Shown: positions 25,582-38,737, counted from the first letter of the stretch. The stretch: 64,000 nt of DNA from Lojkania enalia (GCA_010094045.1 ML986796.1:5426-69425), one strand, 5' to 3'. Translations and numbers: made by a program. The notes: generated from the sequence alone by a model not told the origin.

Positions 25582-25735
25582 ATTAAGGTTAGGTTTAGAG
25601 TTCTTAGTATTAGAGTTAGAATTAAGATAGGGTTCTTAATACTAGAGTATAGGTTAGGTAGAAGTTCTTAGTATTAAGATTAAGGTTAGGGTAGGGTTTT
25701 TAGTACTAGGGTATAAGGTTAAGGTAAAAGTACTT
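25582..25735. repeat. Telomere-like degenerate minisatellite
   Basis: Four to five imperfect units of roughly 30-34 bp, each combining a GGTTAGG/TTAGGG-like piece with TTCTTAGTACTAGGGTA-like sequence. A related array in the opposite orientation lies at 42,051-42,177. Both lie beside a truncated Fot-C fragment. TTAGGG is the usual fungal telomere repeat; the resemblance here is partial and may be coincidental or a remnant. Confidence 0.6.
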
Positions 25736-27612
25736 TATAAGGTTCCTCTATAATTATAGAAAATAATTATATATTATATATTTATTATATATTATAATGT
25801 ATTCTACTATTAAAGCAGCTAAACTATTAAAGCGGCTACTTTTTCTTAGCATAACAAATACTATATACGAAAAGTTAATTTACTTAATACTAATAAGAGA
25901 TCCTATATATAATATACTTTTATCTAATTCAGAATTTTCCCTACTATCCTTTTAGCACGTATAAGCGTTATATCTAGTCTTATTATAGTTACTATAGTAG
26001 TATTAAGCTAGTTAAACCCTTTCTTAAATATTAGTACCACGAGTCTTCTTAAAGAGCTAAGAGTTTATAGATACTTCAGCAGCTATATATAAAGATCCCT
26101 CGCTATATAATACTATACTACTATACTAAATATACTATTTTTTATACGTTTTACGCTTAATTACTTCTTCTAATTACCTTTTAAGCTTAAAGTTGTAAGC
26201 TTAAAGAAGCGTATTCTAATGTAGTATTAACTTAGCACCTTTTATAAGCTATAAGAATTCTTCTTATACCTCTTTTAGTAATCGTATAAAGGACTTTTAT
26301 ACAAGTATTAATTGTAACCCAAATTTATATATATTACTTAGAGTTTTAAACTACTAGAAGTTTTTTTATAGAAGTAGTTCTAGTAGGGTACGCAGTTATA
26401 TATTAAAGTAATCTAATATAACCTACGCGTTTAGAAGAATAATTTCTATTACTTTAAAGGCCTTTTGATAGTTCTTATACGTAAACACGTTAAAAAACGC
26501 GTTCTTAAAGGCTGGAAGGAAGCCTTCTTTATTAATATAGTAGATGTATTAGCGCGCTAAGTCTTATATATACTATAAGTACTTTAGCTTTAATAGTAAG
26601 AAGTAAACTATATTAAGAAGCTAAAGTATATACAATAAATAAGAAAGTATATAAAGTGTTAGGATCTTTTATATAAGGTAGTAATCTTTAAATTCCTGGT
26701 TAAGGTAGCTTTTATAGCCGTCTAAAATAAATAGCCTATACAATTCTACTTAACGCATCTTTATATACTTATTAAAGTACTTTAGCTACTTAAGACTAAG
26801 TATATTATTTATCCAGCCGTTCTTAAAGACTGAAATTTTCCAATTATATAGTATACCTACTTCTTTATACTATATAGAGATATAGACGCGTTCTTTATAG
26901 ATAATAAATAGCGGGGTTATATATGCAGTAGTATAGATACTTTAGATAACTATAACCTACTCGCAATTGTCTAGCTATATAAGAATAGGCCTTATATAAT
27001 ATTCTAAACCTATAACAACCTTTATAGTATTAATAATACCTATTTAAAAGCCTATCTTATTAAAGTTGTAGATATTATTATTATATATACTATATTTCGC
27101 AATTATATTCTATATAAACTTAAACCACGCGTTAATAACCTCTAGATTCTCTTATTTTATTCTTTAACAATCCTTTACTTAATTAAAAGCTATTTTAAAC
27201 TTATTTATACGCGTTATAAATCGTTTAAACTAATTCTTTCTTATAGATATTCTATTATATATATCTAATAGTTTATCTACTATATTTACTACCTTATATA
27301 GCTGGGGTGTAAATCCTCATAAATTAAGGTTAAGAATATATTATACAATTGTTTATTCTTCGGTTACTATAAACTTCTAGTAATTTAGTTGTATATAAGA
27401 GTAAAATGCGATTCTATAAAGTTGAGTAGAGAGTTGTTAATATTATATATTAAAAGCTATAGTAGCGTATCGCATGCTTTTAAACTAGCCTAATTTATAC
27501 GCCTGTAAAGTAAGCTCAATTCTACCTTCTTATTAAATTAATAGAAGGTCGTATTGTAGATTTATTATAGTTTATACGTAGTATTTATAATACTAAGAAA
27601 AAGTGGCCGCTT

Positions 27613-27622
27613 NNNNNNNNNN
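27613..27622. other. Assembly gap of 10 N
   Basis: A ten-base N placeholder. The flanking sequence is the same on both sides (see 27,623-28,869), so it is an unmerged contig overlap and not missing DNA. Confidence 0.95.
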
Positions 27623-28869
27623 TTATAGAAGTAGTTCTAGTAGGGTACGCAGTTATATATTAAAGTAATCTAATATAACCTACGCGTTTAGAAGAATAAT
27701 TTCTATTACTTTAAAGGCCTTTTGATAGTTCTTATACGTAAACACGTTAAAAAACGCGTTCTTAAAGGCTGGAAGGAAGCCTTCTTTATTAATATAGTAG
27801 ATGTATTAGCGCGCTAAGTCTTATATATACTATAAGTACTTTAGCTTTAATAATAAGAAGTAAACTATATTAAGAAGCTAAAGTATATACAATAAATAAG
27901 AAAGTATATAAAGTGTTAGGATCTTTTATATAAGGTAGTAATCTTTAAATTCCTGGTTAAGGTAGCTTTTATAGCCGTCTAAAATAAATAGCCTATACAA
28001 TTCTACTTAACGCATCTTTATATACTTATTAAAGTACTTTAGCTACTTAAGACTAAGTATATTATTTATCCAGCCGTTCTTAAAGACTGAAATTTTCCAA
28101 TTATATAGTATACCTACTTCTTTATACTATATAGAGATATAGACGCGTTCTTTATAGATAATAAATAGCGGGGTTATATATGCAGTAGTATAGATACTTT
28201 AGATAACTATAACCTACTCGCAATTGTCTAGCTATATAAGAATAGGCCTTATATAATATTCTAAACCTATAACAACCTTTATAGTATTAATAATACCTAT
28301 TTAAAAGCCTATCTTATTAAAGTTGTAGATATTATTATTATATATACTATATTTCGCAATTATATTCTATATAAACTTAAACCACGCGTTAATAACCTCT
28401 AGATTCTCTTATTTTATTCTTTAACAATCCTTTACTTAATTAAAAGCTATTTTAAACTTATTTATACGCGTTATAAATCGTTTAAACTAATTCTTTCTTA
28501 TAGATATTCTATTATATATATCTAATAGTTTATCTACTATATTTACTACCTTATATAGCTGGGGTGTAAATCCTCATAAATTAAGGTTAAGAATATATTA
28601 TACAATTGTTTATTCTTCGGTTACTATAAACTTCTAGTAATTTAGTTGTATATAAGAGTAAAATGCGATTCTATAAAGTTGAGTAGAGAGTTGTTAATAT
28701 TATATATTAAAAGCTATAGTAGCGTATCGCATGCTTTTAAACTAGCCTAATTTATACGCCTGTAAAGTAAGCTCAATTCTACCTTCTTATTAAATTAATA
28801 GAAGGTCGTATTGTAGATTTATTATAGTTTATACGTAGTATTTATAATACTAAGAAAAAGTGGCCGCTT
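27623..28869. repeat. Probable assembly duplicate of 26,366-27,612
   Basis: Collinear with 26,366-27,612, equal in length (1,247 bp) with no indel, and one difference noticed (A at 27,853 for G at 26,596). Other Fot-B copies differ from this one at many sites, so two independent copies would not be this similar. The likely cause is that two contig ends overlapping within one element were joined by a gap. Confidence 0.85.
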
Positions 28870-28916
28870 TAATAGTTTAGCCGCTTTAATAGTTTAGCCG
28901 CTTTAATAGTAGAATA

Positions 28917-29014
28917 CGTTATATTTATTATATATTATACATTTATTATATATTATATATTTATTATATATTATATATTTATTATATATTATATATTAAT
29001 TATATATTAATATA
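28917..29014. repeat. AT-only minisatellite
   Basis: Tandem units close to TATTTATTATATATTATA. Shorter stretches of the same motif lie at about 25,770-25,799 and 30,848-30,890, so Fot-B copy 2 and Fot-A copy 2 both seem to have inserted at TA sites inside one AT repeat tract. Confidence 0.7.
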
Positions 29015-30847
29015 TAGTATAAGTAAGCTAATTACCTAAGCGAGCTGATTATAATATTAAAACTATATTAAAATTGTAACTACTTTTTATAAAATATTAT
29101 ACTTTCTTATATTCTATTATACTATATAGTATAGTAGCCTATTCTTCTATATCTATAGTATTATTTTTATACGTTTATAAGTTATGCCTAGCCTTACTAT
29201 ACTACCTATAATACTTTTAAGTTAGCTAACCTCTATTAATACGCGCTTTCTTTCTACTCTTCTTTCTATTAGTATAAGTACTAAATTCTTTTAGAGTAGT
29301 TAATTAAGTACCTTCTTTAATTATTAGGTTACCTTTCTTCTATATATACTTTCTTTTATATAATCGATATTATATAGCGGCCTTATTAGCTACTTAAAGC
29401 TTAGTAACCTAAGTATATAATAATATATTTTTATATATTATATATATAGTACTTTTTATAAACTATTTAAACGCTTCTACTATTAAAATAGATAAACTAT
29501 CTAAGTACTTTTAAACTCGTAATTAAACGTATATAGATTAAAACCTAAATTTAATAGAATTACTTAGTATTTTTAATTCTTAAAGGGTATCTTTAATTAT
29601 AAAAGGTATTAGTATATATAGTTAAACTTTAAGCTTTAATAATATTATATCTAGATTAAATAGAATTAGACTAGTACTTTAAAAGCTATTTAAGATATTA
29701 CTCTTCGTAATTACTATATTAAAAGCTACTTTAAAGTAGGATAAAAACTCGATTTTTATAATATAGTTAATATAACTATATATTAGCTGCTCGACTTAAC
29801 GCCTATATATAGTCTTTAAAGGTAAGAAATAACCTATATCTAATAGCTATAATAGATATAATAAATGTAGAGGTATATAGAGAGTAATAATATTCTTTTT
29901 CTTATAGAGCTGCCTAAATTTAAATAAGTTATAGCTCTTATAGCCGTTAAGAATTAGCAATTAATATATACTAATAGTATAATTCTTTATATATATATTA
30001 AAGTACTTTAACTACTTAATACTAATATTATTTATTATCTAGCTATTATTAGTAACTTATATAACCTAGGTTAGTAGAATATTATCTTCTTTATACTATA
30101 TAAAGAGGTAGTATTATCTATCCTATCGCGTTAATACTTTAGATAATTATAGTCTACTCGTAATTATCTAGCTGGAGCTACTTTAGTTAATTCTATTTCT
30201 TAGAGCTAGTAACTACTACTCTTATTAATATTACGCCTATTATAAAGCCTAATTTATTAAAGTTATATATATTTTCGTTAATAATACTATACTTAGCCTT
30301 TATATTCTATATAAAGTAGAACTAGTTTTTTATAACTTTAGAATCCTTATATTTAGCTTTTAAATAGTTATACTTTTAATTAAATTTAATCTTAAGCTTA
30401 GATATATATTTAATAAAATTCTCTACCTAGTTCTTTCTAACCTAGCTAGTAGAGTATATAGCTAGTAGTAAATTAGCTATATTTTAAATAGTAGTAAGCT
30501 ATAGTAGAAATCCTCTTATATCTAAATCTAGTATATACTAAACAATTACCTACTCCTTAGTCTTACTAAGCTTTATTAAATTAGGCTAGTAATTGTATTA
30601 TAGAGCTATTTTTTACTTTTATATACTAAGTATACTTTAAAAGATATTATAGATTAATATAATATAATATATAGTTAGTATTACATCTTATTAAAAAGCT
30701 TAGAGTATAAGCTATATTCTAGCTTCTTTCTAAATTAATTCTATAGTTATTAGTTATAGTATAATACTATAAAGTATAATTATCGCAATTTTAGTAGGGT
30801 TTTAATATTATAATTAGCTTACTTAAGTAATTAGCTTATTTATACTA
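29015..30847 (-). mobile_element. Fot-A copy 2: Fot1/pogo-type DNA transposon
   Basis: Collinear with 18,794-20,652 over its full length, with the same inverted ends and flanking TA. Transposase is on the minus strand and broken. It differs from copy 1 mainly by transitions (for example CG to TA or CA) and one internal shortening near 30,090-30,120 that accounts for its slightly smaller size (1,833 bp). Confidence 0.9.
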
Positions 30848-31605
30848 TATATTATATATTATATATTAAATATTTATTATAATAAATTATTATAGTAGAG
30901 AACTAGTTTTATTTAAAGTAGCTTTTTCTAAGCCTAAAACTATTTAGGGATTATAACTCTAATCTAATAGAAGATTAAACTTCTTATAATATTATTTTAC
31001 TAAATATATATTCTTATTTTAAATAGTAATCTACTTTATATAAATTACGTTTATATTATAGTCTAGTATAATTAATATTATATAGTATAAATTATATAAA
31101 AAATATATACCTTTAAAAAATTTAATAAGAAAAGTTTTAGTAAACTTTTAGAGAGCTTTAATTACGCTCTATTACTAATATATTTTACTACTATAGGTAT
31201 TCTTCTAAACTACGGTAGTAATTTTATAGATTAGCTGTAAAAAAGGAAGCTTTTAAAAGAAGAGTTTAATACTCTTCTAATATTATTTAATCTATTAAAA
31301 TATAATAGCTATATTCTATTAGTATATAATTATAATAAAAATCTATAATAACTTACTTCTAGGATAATAGTAATACTTTACTAGTATAGGCTTTACTAGT
31401 ATAGATACTTTATAAGCTAATTTAGTAGTAAACTATTTTTAAGAAGATTTATTATCTATTAGAACGATTTTAAATTATACTATTCTTTAAGTATAAGATA
31501 TTACGTATTAATAGTAGTAAAGTAGAGTAGTTTATATTAATAATTAAGGTTAATAGTATAAAGCTAAGTTAAGGTTTATTAATAAATATCTAAAATATAA
31601 ATATA
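30848..31605. other. AT-rich stretch without recognisable genes
   Basis: Starts with remnants of the AT minisatellite. The remainder is RIPped sequence in which I see no LTR, inverted end or coding motif. Its last five bases (31,601-31,605, ATATA) are the left target duplication of the solo LTR. Confidence 0.5.
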
Positions 31606-31884
31606 TATAATAGTATAGATAAGATAATAGATTTAAATATAGTATAAATCTACTTAAAGGTATATAAGAGTATATAGGGGATTAGGGACCTAAGAATTCT
31701 ATTAATACTTATAGGCCTTATATAAAAGAATATAAAAAAACTACTAAATTATTTATAAAGAAGTATATAACTATATATAGATAGGAAAAGAGGTAGAACT
31801 AGGGGTAGAATAAGATAAGTAAAAAGCTTTAGGATAAGATTATATATAAAGCTTTTTATAGAACAATTTCTTTATATTATTATA
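31606..31884 (-). repeat. Solo LTR of Gypsy-1 (279 bp)
   Basis: Collinear with 6,720-6,998 and exactly as long. Flanks are ATATA (31,601-31,605) and ACATA (31,885-31,889), a target duplication with one C/T difference. No internal element sequence is attached, so this is the product of recombination between the two LTRs of an inserted Gypsy-1. It is more RIPped than the LTR at 6,720. Confidence 0.9.
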
Positions 31885-32942
31885 ACATAAATACTAAAAT
31901 ATATATATATTAAGAACTAGTACTAAATTAGAATTATAAAGTAAAGCTAATAAGGTATTTAAGTATATATTATAAGAATACTATAATAAAAAACTATAAT
32001 AACTTACTATTTTATAAAACTAGTAGTATACTTTTTAGTAATAGTTTTTTATACTAAACTAACTAATATTTTATATTTATTTAGATAAGTATATATTTTA
32101 TTATTACTTCTATCTAATTTATACTAGTAGATAGTATATACACTTATTACGTTAAGCTTAATACTCTACTACAACTCTTCTTCCTATTATACTTTTATTA
32201 GTATAATTCTAAATCTTTAATTTATTATATATTTTTATTATAGTTTCTATAAAATATTAACTATTAAAGTAGAGTCTATTAATAATAATTTTCTCGATAG
32301 TCTAAATAGCTTACTACTACTAAAACTACTAGAGCTACTAGTTAATTTTAACTAAGATAAGTAGATAAAGTTAATATAGATAAGTAATTATACTAGTCTT
32401 TTATTATAATTTACTAATAAATATAAAGCTGGTAATTAAAAGATTATAAAATTAAATATATCCTTTTATTATATAGTTAAACTAGTTCTTAAAAAGGCTG
32501 TTTAACTAACTTTATAGTACTCTTTAAAGGTATATTTAGTAATACTAAATACGCTATCTAATAGAGAGATAAGACTATATTATTTACTATTAAGAAGAAA
32601 GCTATTAAAAGTATTTATACTATTAATCGCTCTACTAAAAGTACTAAGAAGAGGTAGCTATAGAAAAGTACTAAATATATAATACTAGGAGAAGAAGAAA
32701 AAAAAAAGATATTAGATAAAGCTATTAAAACTATAGTAGAGAAGCGTTTTAATAATTATAAGTCTAATAAGTTATTATAGTTATTTATTATATATATATA
32801 TACTTATAAGTAAATAGATAATTAGTTAGAAGTAAGGCTAAAAGCTATCTATTTAAAATAGAAGTATATTAATTAAGAGATTAGCTTTAGACGTTACTAA
32901 GTAGTTCTATTAAAGGCTACTAGTTAAGAGAAAGATATATCT
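31885..32942. other. Unidentified RIPped element, left part
   Basis: AT-rich sequence interrupted at 32,942/38,039 by Copia-2. On the plus strand at about 32,560-32,780 a lysine- and glutamate-rich frame (GEEEKKKILDKAIKTIVEKRF) looks like decayed coding sequence. It could be a helix-turn-helix region of another DNA transposon, but I see no catalytic motif and no terminal repeat. It continues at 38,044. Confidence 0.4.
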
Positions 32943-33106
32943 TGTTAGAGGGTAGATATTAAGGTAATAGACTTTACAAACATCGGCGTTTATAGACTAG
33001 TCCTAATTAGGACTAGCTCTATTTAGATAGTTCTTCTAGAGAGCGCGCTTTACTAAGCAAGTAATAATAATATACTTCCTCCTACTCTATCTACTATAGC
33101 TTAACA
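32943..33106 (+). repeat. Copia-2 5' LTR (164 bp)
   Basis: Collinear and equal in length with 37,875-38,038. Bounded by TGTTAG and TTAACA. Confidence 0.92.
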
Positions 33107-33109
33107 GGT

Positions 33110-36100
33110 TATAAGCTTTTAGCCGTACTTTTAGCTTGTAGTAAATTAGATTAATTATTATATCGATCCCTAGCTTACTATTACTAACTAATAGGTAGCC
33201 TAATAGCAGCATCTAGTTAACTAACCGAGCTTAGCTCGCGCTACTAATATAGGACGCGATACTATTATAGTAGACTATAAGAGAGTTATAAACCTAGTAA
33301 AGGATAGTAAGAACATTTTACTATAGGAAGCCGCCTTATAAAACCAAGTTGTTAGTAAGGCTACTGAGGATATCCTAGAAGAAGTATCTCCACTACCCAA
33401 GCTTAGTAAGCTGATATATTAGAACCTACCGCCGTGTCTAGACGATACAGAACTGCAGGTAGTAAGACTCGTCTAGTAAAGTAATTTCGAGAATATTCGA
33501 CGCACTAATAACGCCTATAAGATATAATATAACTGATAGTAGAAGGACTACCGTAATTATATTAAGAAGAAAGCCTTTATTATAAGTATTCTACTCGCTA
33601 CAGTTTACTAAGAGATACTTAAAGGCCTACGCTTATATAAGATAGTAGGAGCACTCTTAGATACTATCCTTAAGCACTATAAAGAGTAAGGTCTTATAGA
33701 GGAGTATACCTTCTAGGCTAATTTCTTCAGCCTATATAGCAGTCACTATAATAGTATATCTTAATTTACTAGTAAATTTAAAGCTGGTCTTGCGTAATTA
33801 GACGATATCGACCTTAAGCCCAGTTTTAAGAATGTTATATTCTAGTTTATCGTTACTATTAAAGATTAATTTAAAACCTACGCGTAGTAACAGTATTAGA
33901 TTTTATATTAAGATAGAGTTCTAGATATTAATACTATAATTAACAAGATTAACGATAAATTATATTAAGAAGATCTAGTTAAGAAGATAATAGTACTTTA
34001 AGTGCAGCTAAAAGATATATAGTAGCCTAGCAGTAATTAGTATAAAGGCAAGGGCAAGAATAATACTAAAACTAGGAGTAAGCCTACTAATAGTAAGCCT
34101 ATAGAAAGGAGGTACTATCCTAGCTGCTAATACGAATATCTAGGGGGTGGATTAAACTACTAGTTTATATATCTAGAGAAGGTATCGAAATAATTTCTTA
34201 ATAAATACCTAGAATTAGTATAAAAATTAATCTAATCAGCTTAATTAAACTATATACTGTTAGCTAATTTTAGTACTATCGCTAATATATTAGTAAGTAA
34301 CTATAATACTTAGGTCTTGTTAATACTACGATATATAATTAAGTAAATACTATAGAGGCTCTATAAGAATTAAATTATCTTCGATACTAGAGCTAATAAG
34401 TATATATATAATAACAGGACCAAGTTTATCTTAATAGGATAATCTAGTATAGGATATATAAAGACAGGCAATAGTCTTACTAGAGTAGAAGGTAAAGGTA
34501 TAATATAGCTTTATATTTCCCTAGCTAGTAGTAGTACTATCGATATACGCTTTATAGAAGTACTATACTATCTAAGTCTCTACATCTCTATTATCTCTTT
34601 AGGTTAGCTTTAACTGAAAGGACTATACTACTATAGTCTTTATCAGAAACTACTACGCATCGAAGACGATAGTAAGATTGCCTATATCCCTAAGATTAAT
34701 AGAACACCTACTTTTCTTAAGTATATAGACGAGGTATAAGCAGCTTTCTTAATAGCCTATGTTGCTATATTCTCTCCTTAAGGCTCACAGCTAGCTTAAG
34801 AGTAAGAGATTACCCTATAAGAAGCTTACGAAATCTGGGGCTATATAAACCTAGATAATTTAAAGTAGCTACTTAAGACCGTTAACAGCTTAAAGCTTAA
34901 AAATACTAAGAAGTTTGACTATAAGATATACTATAAGATAAAAGGTTATTAATAGATCTTTTATATTCTATAATATTAAGCTTAATAAGTATTTAATGTT
35001 ATACATCTCGATATTATCAGTTATATCTTACCACCAGGTCCTAATAGAAAGTAATACTAGTTACTCCTTATAAACAATTTCATATACTATTAATAGATCT
35101 ACTTTGTTAAATCCCGCGCAGAAATTACCTAAGTACTACTTAATTTCGATAGAATAGTTACCACCTAGTATAATAAGATTATTAAGGTCTATCGTCTTAA
35201 TAATAATAAATACTTTATTAATTAGGTAACTATTAAATATTTTAAGAAGTAGGGAACGCAGTTACAGCCTTTAATACTATATATAGTATACTAGAACAGC
35301 GTTGCTAAGGCTAGTAATAAGCTTACTATAGATAAAGTACGATGTATCCTTATCAGAGCGCTATACCTACTACTAATATTCTGGCTATACACCGCGAAGT
35401 ATATAGTACAGCTTCTTAATCTATCGCTTACTATAGTACTTACTAATAATAAGACACCTTTATAAGTATTTAACAAATTTCTAGATTATCGAAATCTAGT
35501 ACTAAATCTCTATAACCTTTACTGTTAGGGAGAGATTAGTTATATACTTATTCTAAAAGAGCGTTGTATTAAGAGTAAGAAGTTTAAAAAACGCAGCTAT
35601 AAAAGCTATATAATCGGCCGTAAGAGATTTCAGATATTCCTTATATAGGATCTACAGAGTAAGAAGGTTATATAATTAAGCTCTGTAACCTTCCCTTAAT
35701 ACCTACTAGTCGTAGGCCGCGTATTTTATTAAGCTTAAAAAGCTTACTATAATAAACGTCTATATATCTAGAAAGAGGAATTTAACTATCTAGAAGGTGT
35801 ATAGAATCTGGGGGGTATACTACTACTATAGCCGACACCTTTACAGCTAAACGATAATGAATATATTAATCTCCTTAAGTAAGGTAGAGGATACAATTTC
35901 AGGCAGGAGCAACAAGAGATAGACGAGTAATAGAGTAATGAGAATAATCCATCGCCGTCGCTACTACCTCCGCTACCAGTAAAGAAGTCTTGTAACCGCT
36001 CTTATAAGATAGCAGCTCTACTAGCTAAGCCTATACGTTAATTCTTATATTATACGCCCCGATAGTTTAATCTAAATATAGTATTAACAGTTAATAACGT

Positions 36101-37860
36101 ATCTCTTTAAAATAAGGTAATATTAAGCGTTTTTATTACTCTTGTACAAAATTTCGCTTTAGCAGTTATAATAGACGCTTATAGTATAAGAGACGATCTA
36201 AATCTCCTACCTAAGCCTACTTTACTAAAGCAGGCGCGCGTATATTAATACTTAGAATAGTAGCTAAGGTAGAGGAAGAAGAAATAGAATTATATGCGGA
36301 AAACAGCACCTAGTAAGTTGTTAATTATATACCAGCTAGAACTACTATACTATCTACTAAATAGGTATATAAATATAAGTTTAATAATAAAGAACGTCTA
36401 ATATAGTATAAAGTACGCCTTGTTATCTACAGCAATCGCTAATATTTAGATCTCTGGGAAGATATATACGTAGGAGTAGTACGCTCTACAATTATTAAGT
36501 TAATTCTAGTACTAGTTAACACTCTTAATCTAGAGTATAACTAGGTTAATATTGTTACAGCCTTCCTAAATAGAAAGATAGACGAAAATAACCCTATCTA
36601 TGCTTAACTACTAGATAGTACAATCGTACAACTTAACAAAGTACTTTATAGTCTCTACTAGTTACTACAACTTTAGTATAAAGAGATTAGTCGCTACTTA
36701 ATATTATATAGATATAGACCTCTTAATTCTAATCTATATATCTTTATTAGTAAAGACCTATAGCAGATTATTATCGTGTATATCGACGATCTACTCTTTA
36801 TTTATCTAACAGCTAAAGGTATAACAGCTATAAAATAAATAGTTATAAGTACCTATAAATATCGCGATCTTAGCCTACTAAACTATTATCTTAGAATCCG
36901 TATCACGCGCGATTATATAACGTGTATAATAGAGCTTTCTATAGAATTATATATTAAGAAACTCGCATTAATATTTTAATAAGAGAACTGCTACAAGCGC
37001 AGTATACTATTTAATCTCTTAGCTATTAAACTTATAGCTCGCTCTAAAGAAGATATCTGCAATACCGAACTGCTTAATAAATATTAGTTAGTTATTAGCA
37101 AGTTACTATATCCTATATATCTTATACGACTAGATATTATATATTATATCGCCTTTCTAGGATGCTTCAGTAGTAATCTAACAAGCCTATACTATAAGTA
37201 TATATTATAGATTATAGATTATCTCTATACTACGTATAACTACGTTATAAAGTTTTTAGCGCTAGATAAAGCTTAAGAAGTACTAATCGAGTACTTCGCC
37301 TACACGCTAGAAGCACCTCTTATAAGCTACTTAGATTTGTTATATACTAATTATAAGGATCGTAAATTAATAGCTAGATATCTATTTAAGCTGTTTAGAG
37401 GAATAATTTACCATCGATCTTTTAAGGAGCGGTTAGTAACAATATTAATAATAGAAGCTAAATATGTAGCTATTATATACATAGCTAAGGAAGTAGTATA
37501 GCTCTATCGACTCTACGCTGAGCTAGGCATATTATACAAACTACTTTAACCCCTAAAGCTTTATATCGACAATCTACCAGCTATTAAGCTTATTAAGTAG
37601 GAAGGATACTACCAGCGAAGCAAGCATATCGACATCTATTATTACTAGATTAAGGAGTAAGTAGCTCTTAATTAATTGCAACTCGAACATATTACAATAG
37701 TTAATATAGTAGCAGACGGTCTAACTAAGCCCCTCTCTACCGAAGCTTATAGTCAATTCCTGCAGCAACTAGGTATAAGAGAAGTATTAATCGCTTATAG
37801 TTAGTACTAGTAGAAGCTACTATCGAGTAATATATATAAATATATACCGTAGTTTCCGTT
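33110..37860 (+). pseudogene. Copia-2 gag-pol, RIP-inactivated
   Basis: Plus-strand frames show, in order: a gag region with a Cys/His-like block near 34,105-34,155; a pre-integrase block (LWGYINLDNLK) near 34,835-34,870; the integrase core with YIVYQNSVAKASNKLTIDK and ALYLLLIFWLYTAKY at 35,270-35,420; the RT active site YIDDLLF with both Asp intact at about 36,778-36,798; and the RNase H end VADGLTKPLSTEAY near 37,700-37,750. TAG and TAA codons interrupt the frame at many Gln and Trp positions, so no polyprotein can be made. The 3' third is the best preserved part. Confidence 0.85.
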
Positions 37861-37874
37861 CAGTTTAGAGGGTA

Positions 37875-38038
37875 TATTAGAAGGTAGATATCGAGGTAAT
37901 AGACCTTATAAACATTAGCGTTTATAGACTAGTTCTAATTAGAACTAGCTCTATTTAAATAGTTCTTCTAGAGAGCGCGCTTCACCAAATAAGCAATAAT
38001 AATATACTTCCTCCTACTCTATCTGCTACAGCTTAACA
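37875..38038 (+). repeat. Copia-2 3' LTR (164 bp)
   Basis: Starts TATTAG (TG changed to TA) and ends TTAACA. Followed by the TATCT target duplication. Confidence 0.92.
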
Positions 38039-38507
38039 TATCTACTATATAAGAATCAGCTTATAGTCTATTATAGGTATATAGCTTTAGAGGGGTTATA
38101 TAGAAGGTTATATATAAGATATACTAAGATAACCTTCTTAAGCTATAAAATAATAGCTTTAAAAGTAAGAATATTTAAAATAAATAGTAAGAGTTTATTA
38201 AGAAACTATCTAAAGAAAAGTTAGCTATAGTTTTAGAGCTAGAGTAGAAGTAAGTTTATTATATTTTTTATTATATCTATTTATTATAGATATATACTAA
38301 TTACTACCCTAGATATTAAAAGCCTCTATTAGTATATAATTAATTTAATAATAATCTTCTTCTTAATTTAAATTTACCCTATATTAAGGGTATTAAAAGT
38401 AATAAGTGTAAAGAGAAGGTTAATAATAATTCTAAAATTAAGGCTAAGCTTATATAATATAAGAATAAGTATAAGATATTAAGTAAGAAGTTAGATAGTA
38501 CTTTTAA
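38039..38507. other. Unidentified RIPped element, right part
   Basis: Continues the sequence interrupted at 32,942. One plus-strand frame from 38,044 stays open for about 55 codons (LLYKNQLIVYYRYIALEG onwards), suggesting decayed coding sequence. No family was recognised. It runs into the N gap. Confidence 0.4.
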
Positions 38508-38737
38508 NNNNNNNNNNNNNNNNNNNNNNNNNNNNNNNNNNNNNNNNNNNNNNNNNNNNNNNNNNNNNNNNNNNNNNNNNNNNNNNNNNNNNNNNNNNNN
38601 NNNNNNNNNNNNNNNNNNNNNNNNNNNNNNNNNNNNNNNNNNNNNNNNNNNNNNNNNNNNNNNNNNNNNNNNNNNNNNNNNNNNNNNNNNNNNNNNNNNN
38701 NNNNNNNNNNNNNNNNNNNNNNNNNNNNNNNNNNNNN
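38508..38737. other. Assembly gap of 230 N
   Basis: A run of N. The sequences on its two sides differ, so real DNA is probably missing, including the left end of the hAT element. Confidence 0.95.

Larger units (their letters stand above)
25802..28914 (-). mobile_element. Fot-B copy 2, inflated by an assembly duplication
   Basis: Flanked by TA at 25,800-25,801 and 28,915-28,916, with the Fot-B inverted ends. The copy is interrupted by ten N at 27,613, and the 1,247 bases after the gap repeat the 1,247 bases before it. Removing one repeat gives about 1,856 bp, the normal Fot-B length. The right end has three 17-bp units (CCGCTTTAATAGTTTAG type) where the left end has two. The transposase is on the minus strand and is RIPped. 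Confidence 0.85.
32943..38038 (+). mobile_element. Copia-2: structurally complete Ty1/copia retrotransposon
   Basis: A 5,096-bp plus-strand element with two 164-bp LTRs and a perfect 5-bp target duplication (TATCT at 32,938-32,942 and 38,039-38,043). The 5' LTR is TGTTAG...TTAACA; the base after it starts GGTTATAAGC, which resembles the initiator-methionine tRNA primer site of many copia elements after a C-to-T change. A short purine run (AGAGGGTA) precedes the 3' LTR. It has gag, integrase, RT and RNase H in the copia order and is moderately RIPped, clearly less than Copia-1. Confidence 0.93.

Noticed and set aside
25582..25735. True telomere or chromosome end
   Set aside because: The units are degenerate and about 30 bp long, not a clean TTAGGG array, and sequence continues on both sides.
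35291..35476. 61-codon minus-strand ORF
   Set aside because: Opposite strand of the Copia-2 integrase.
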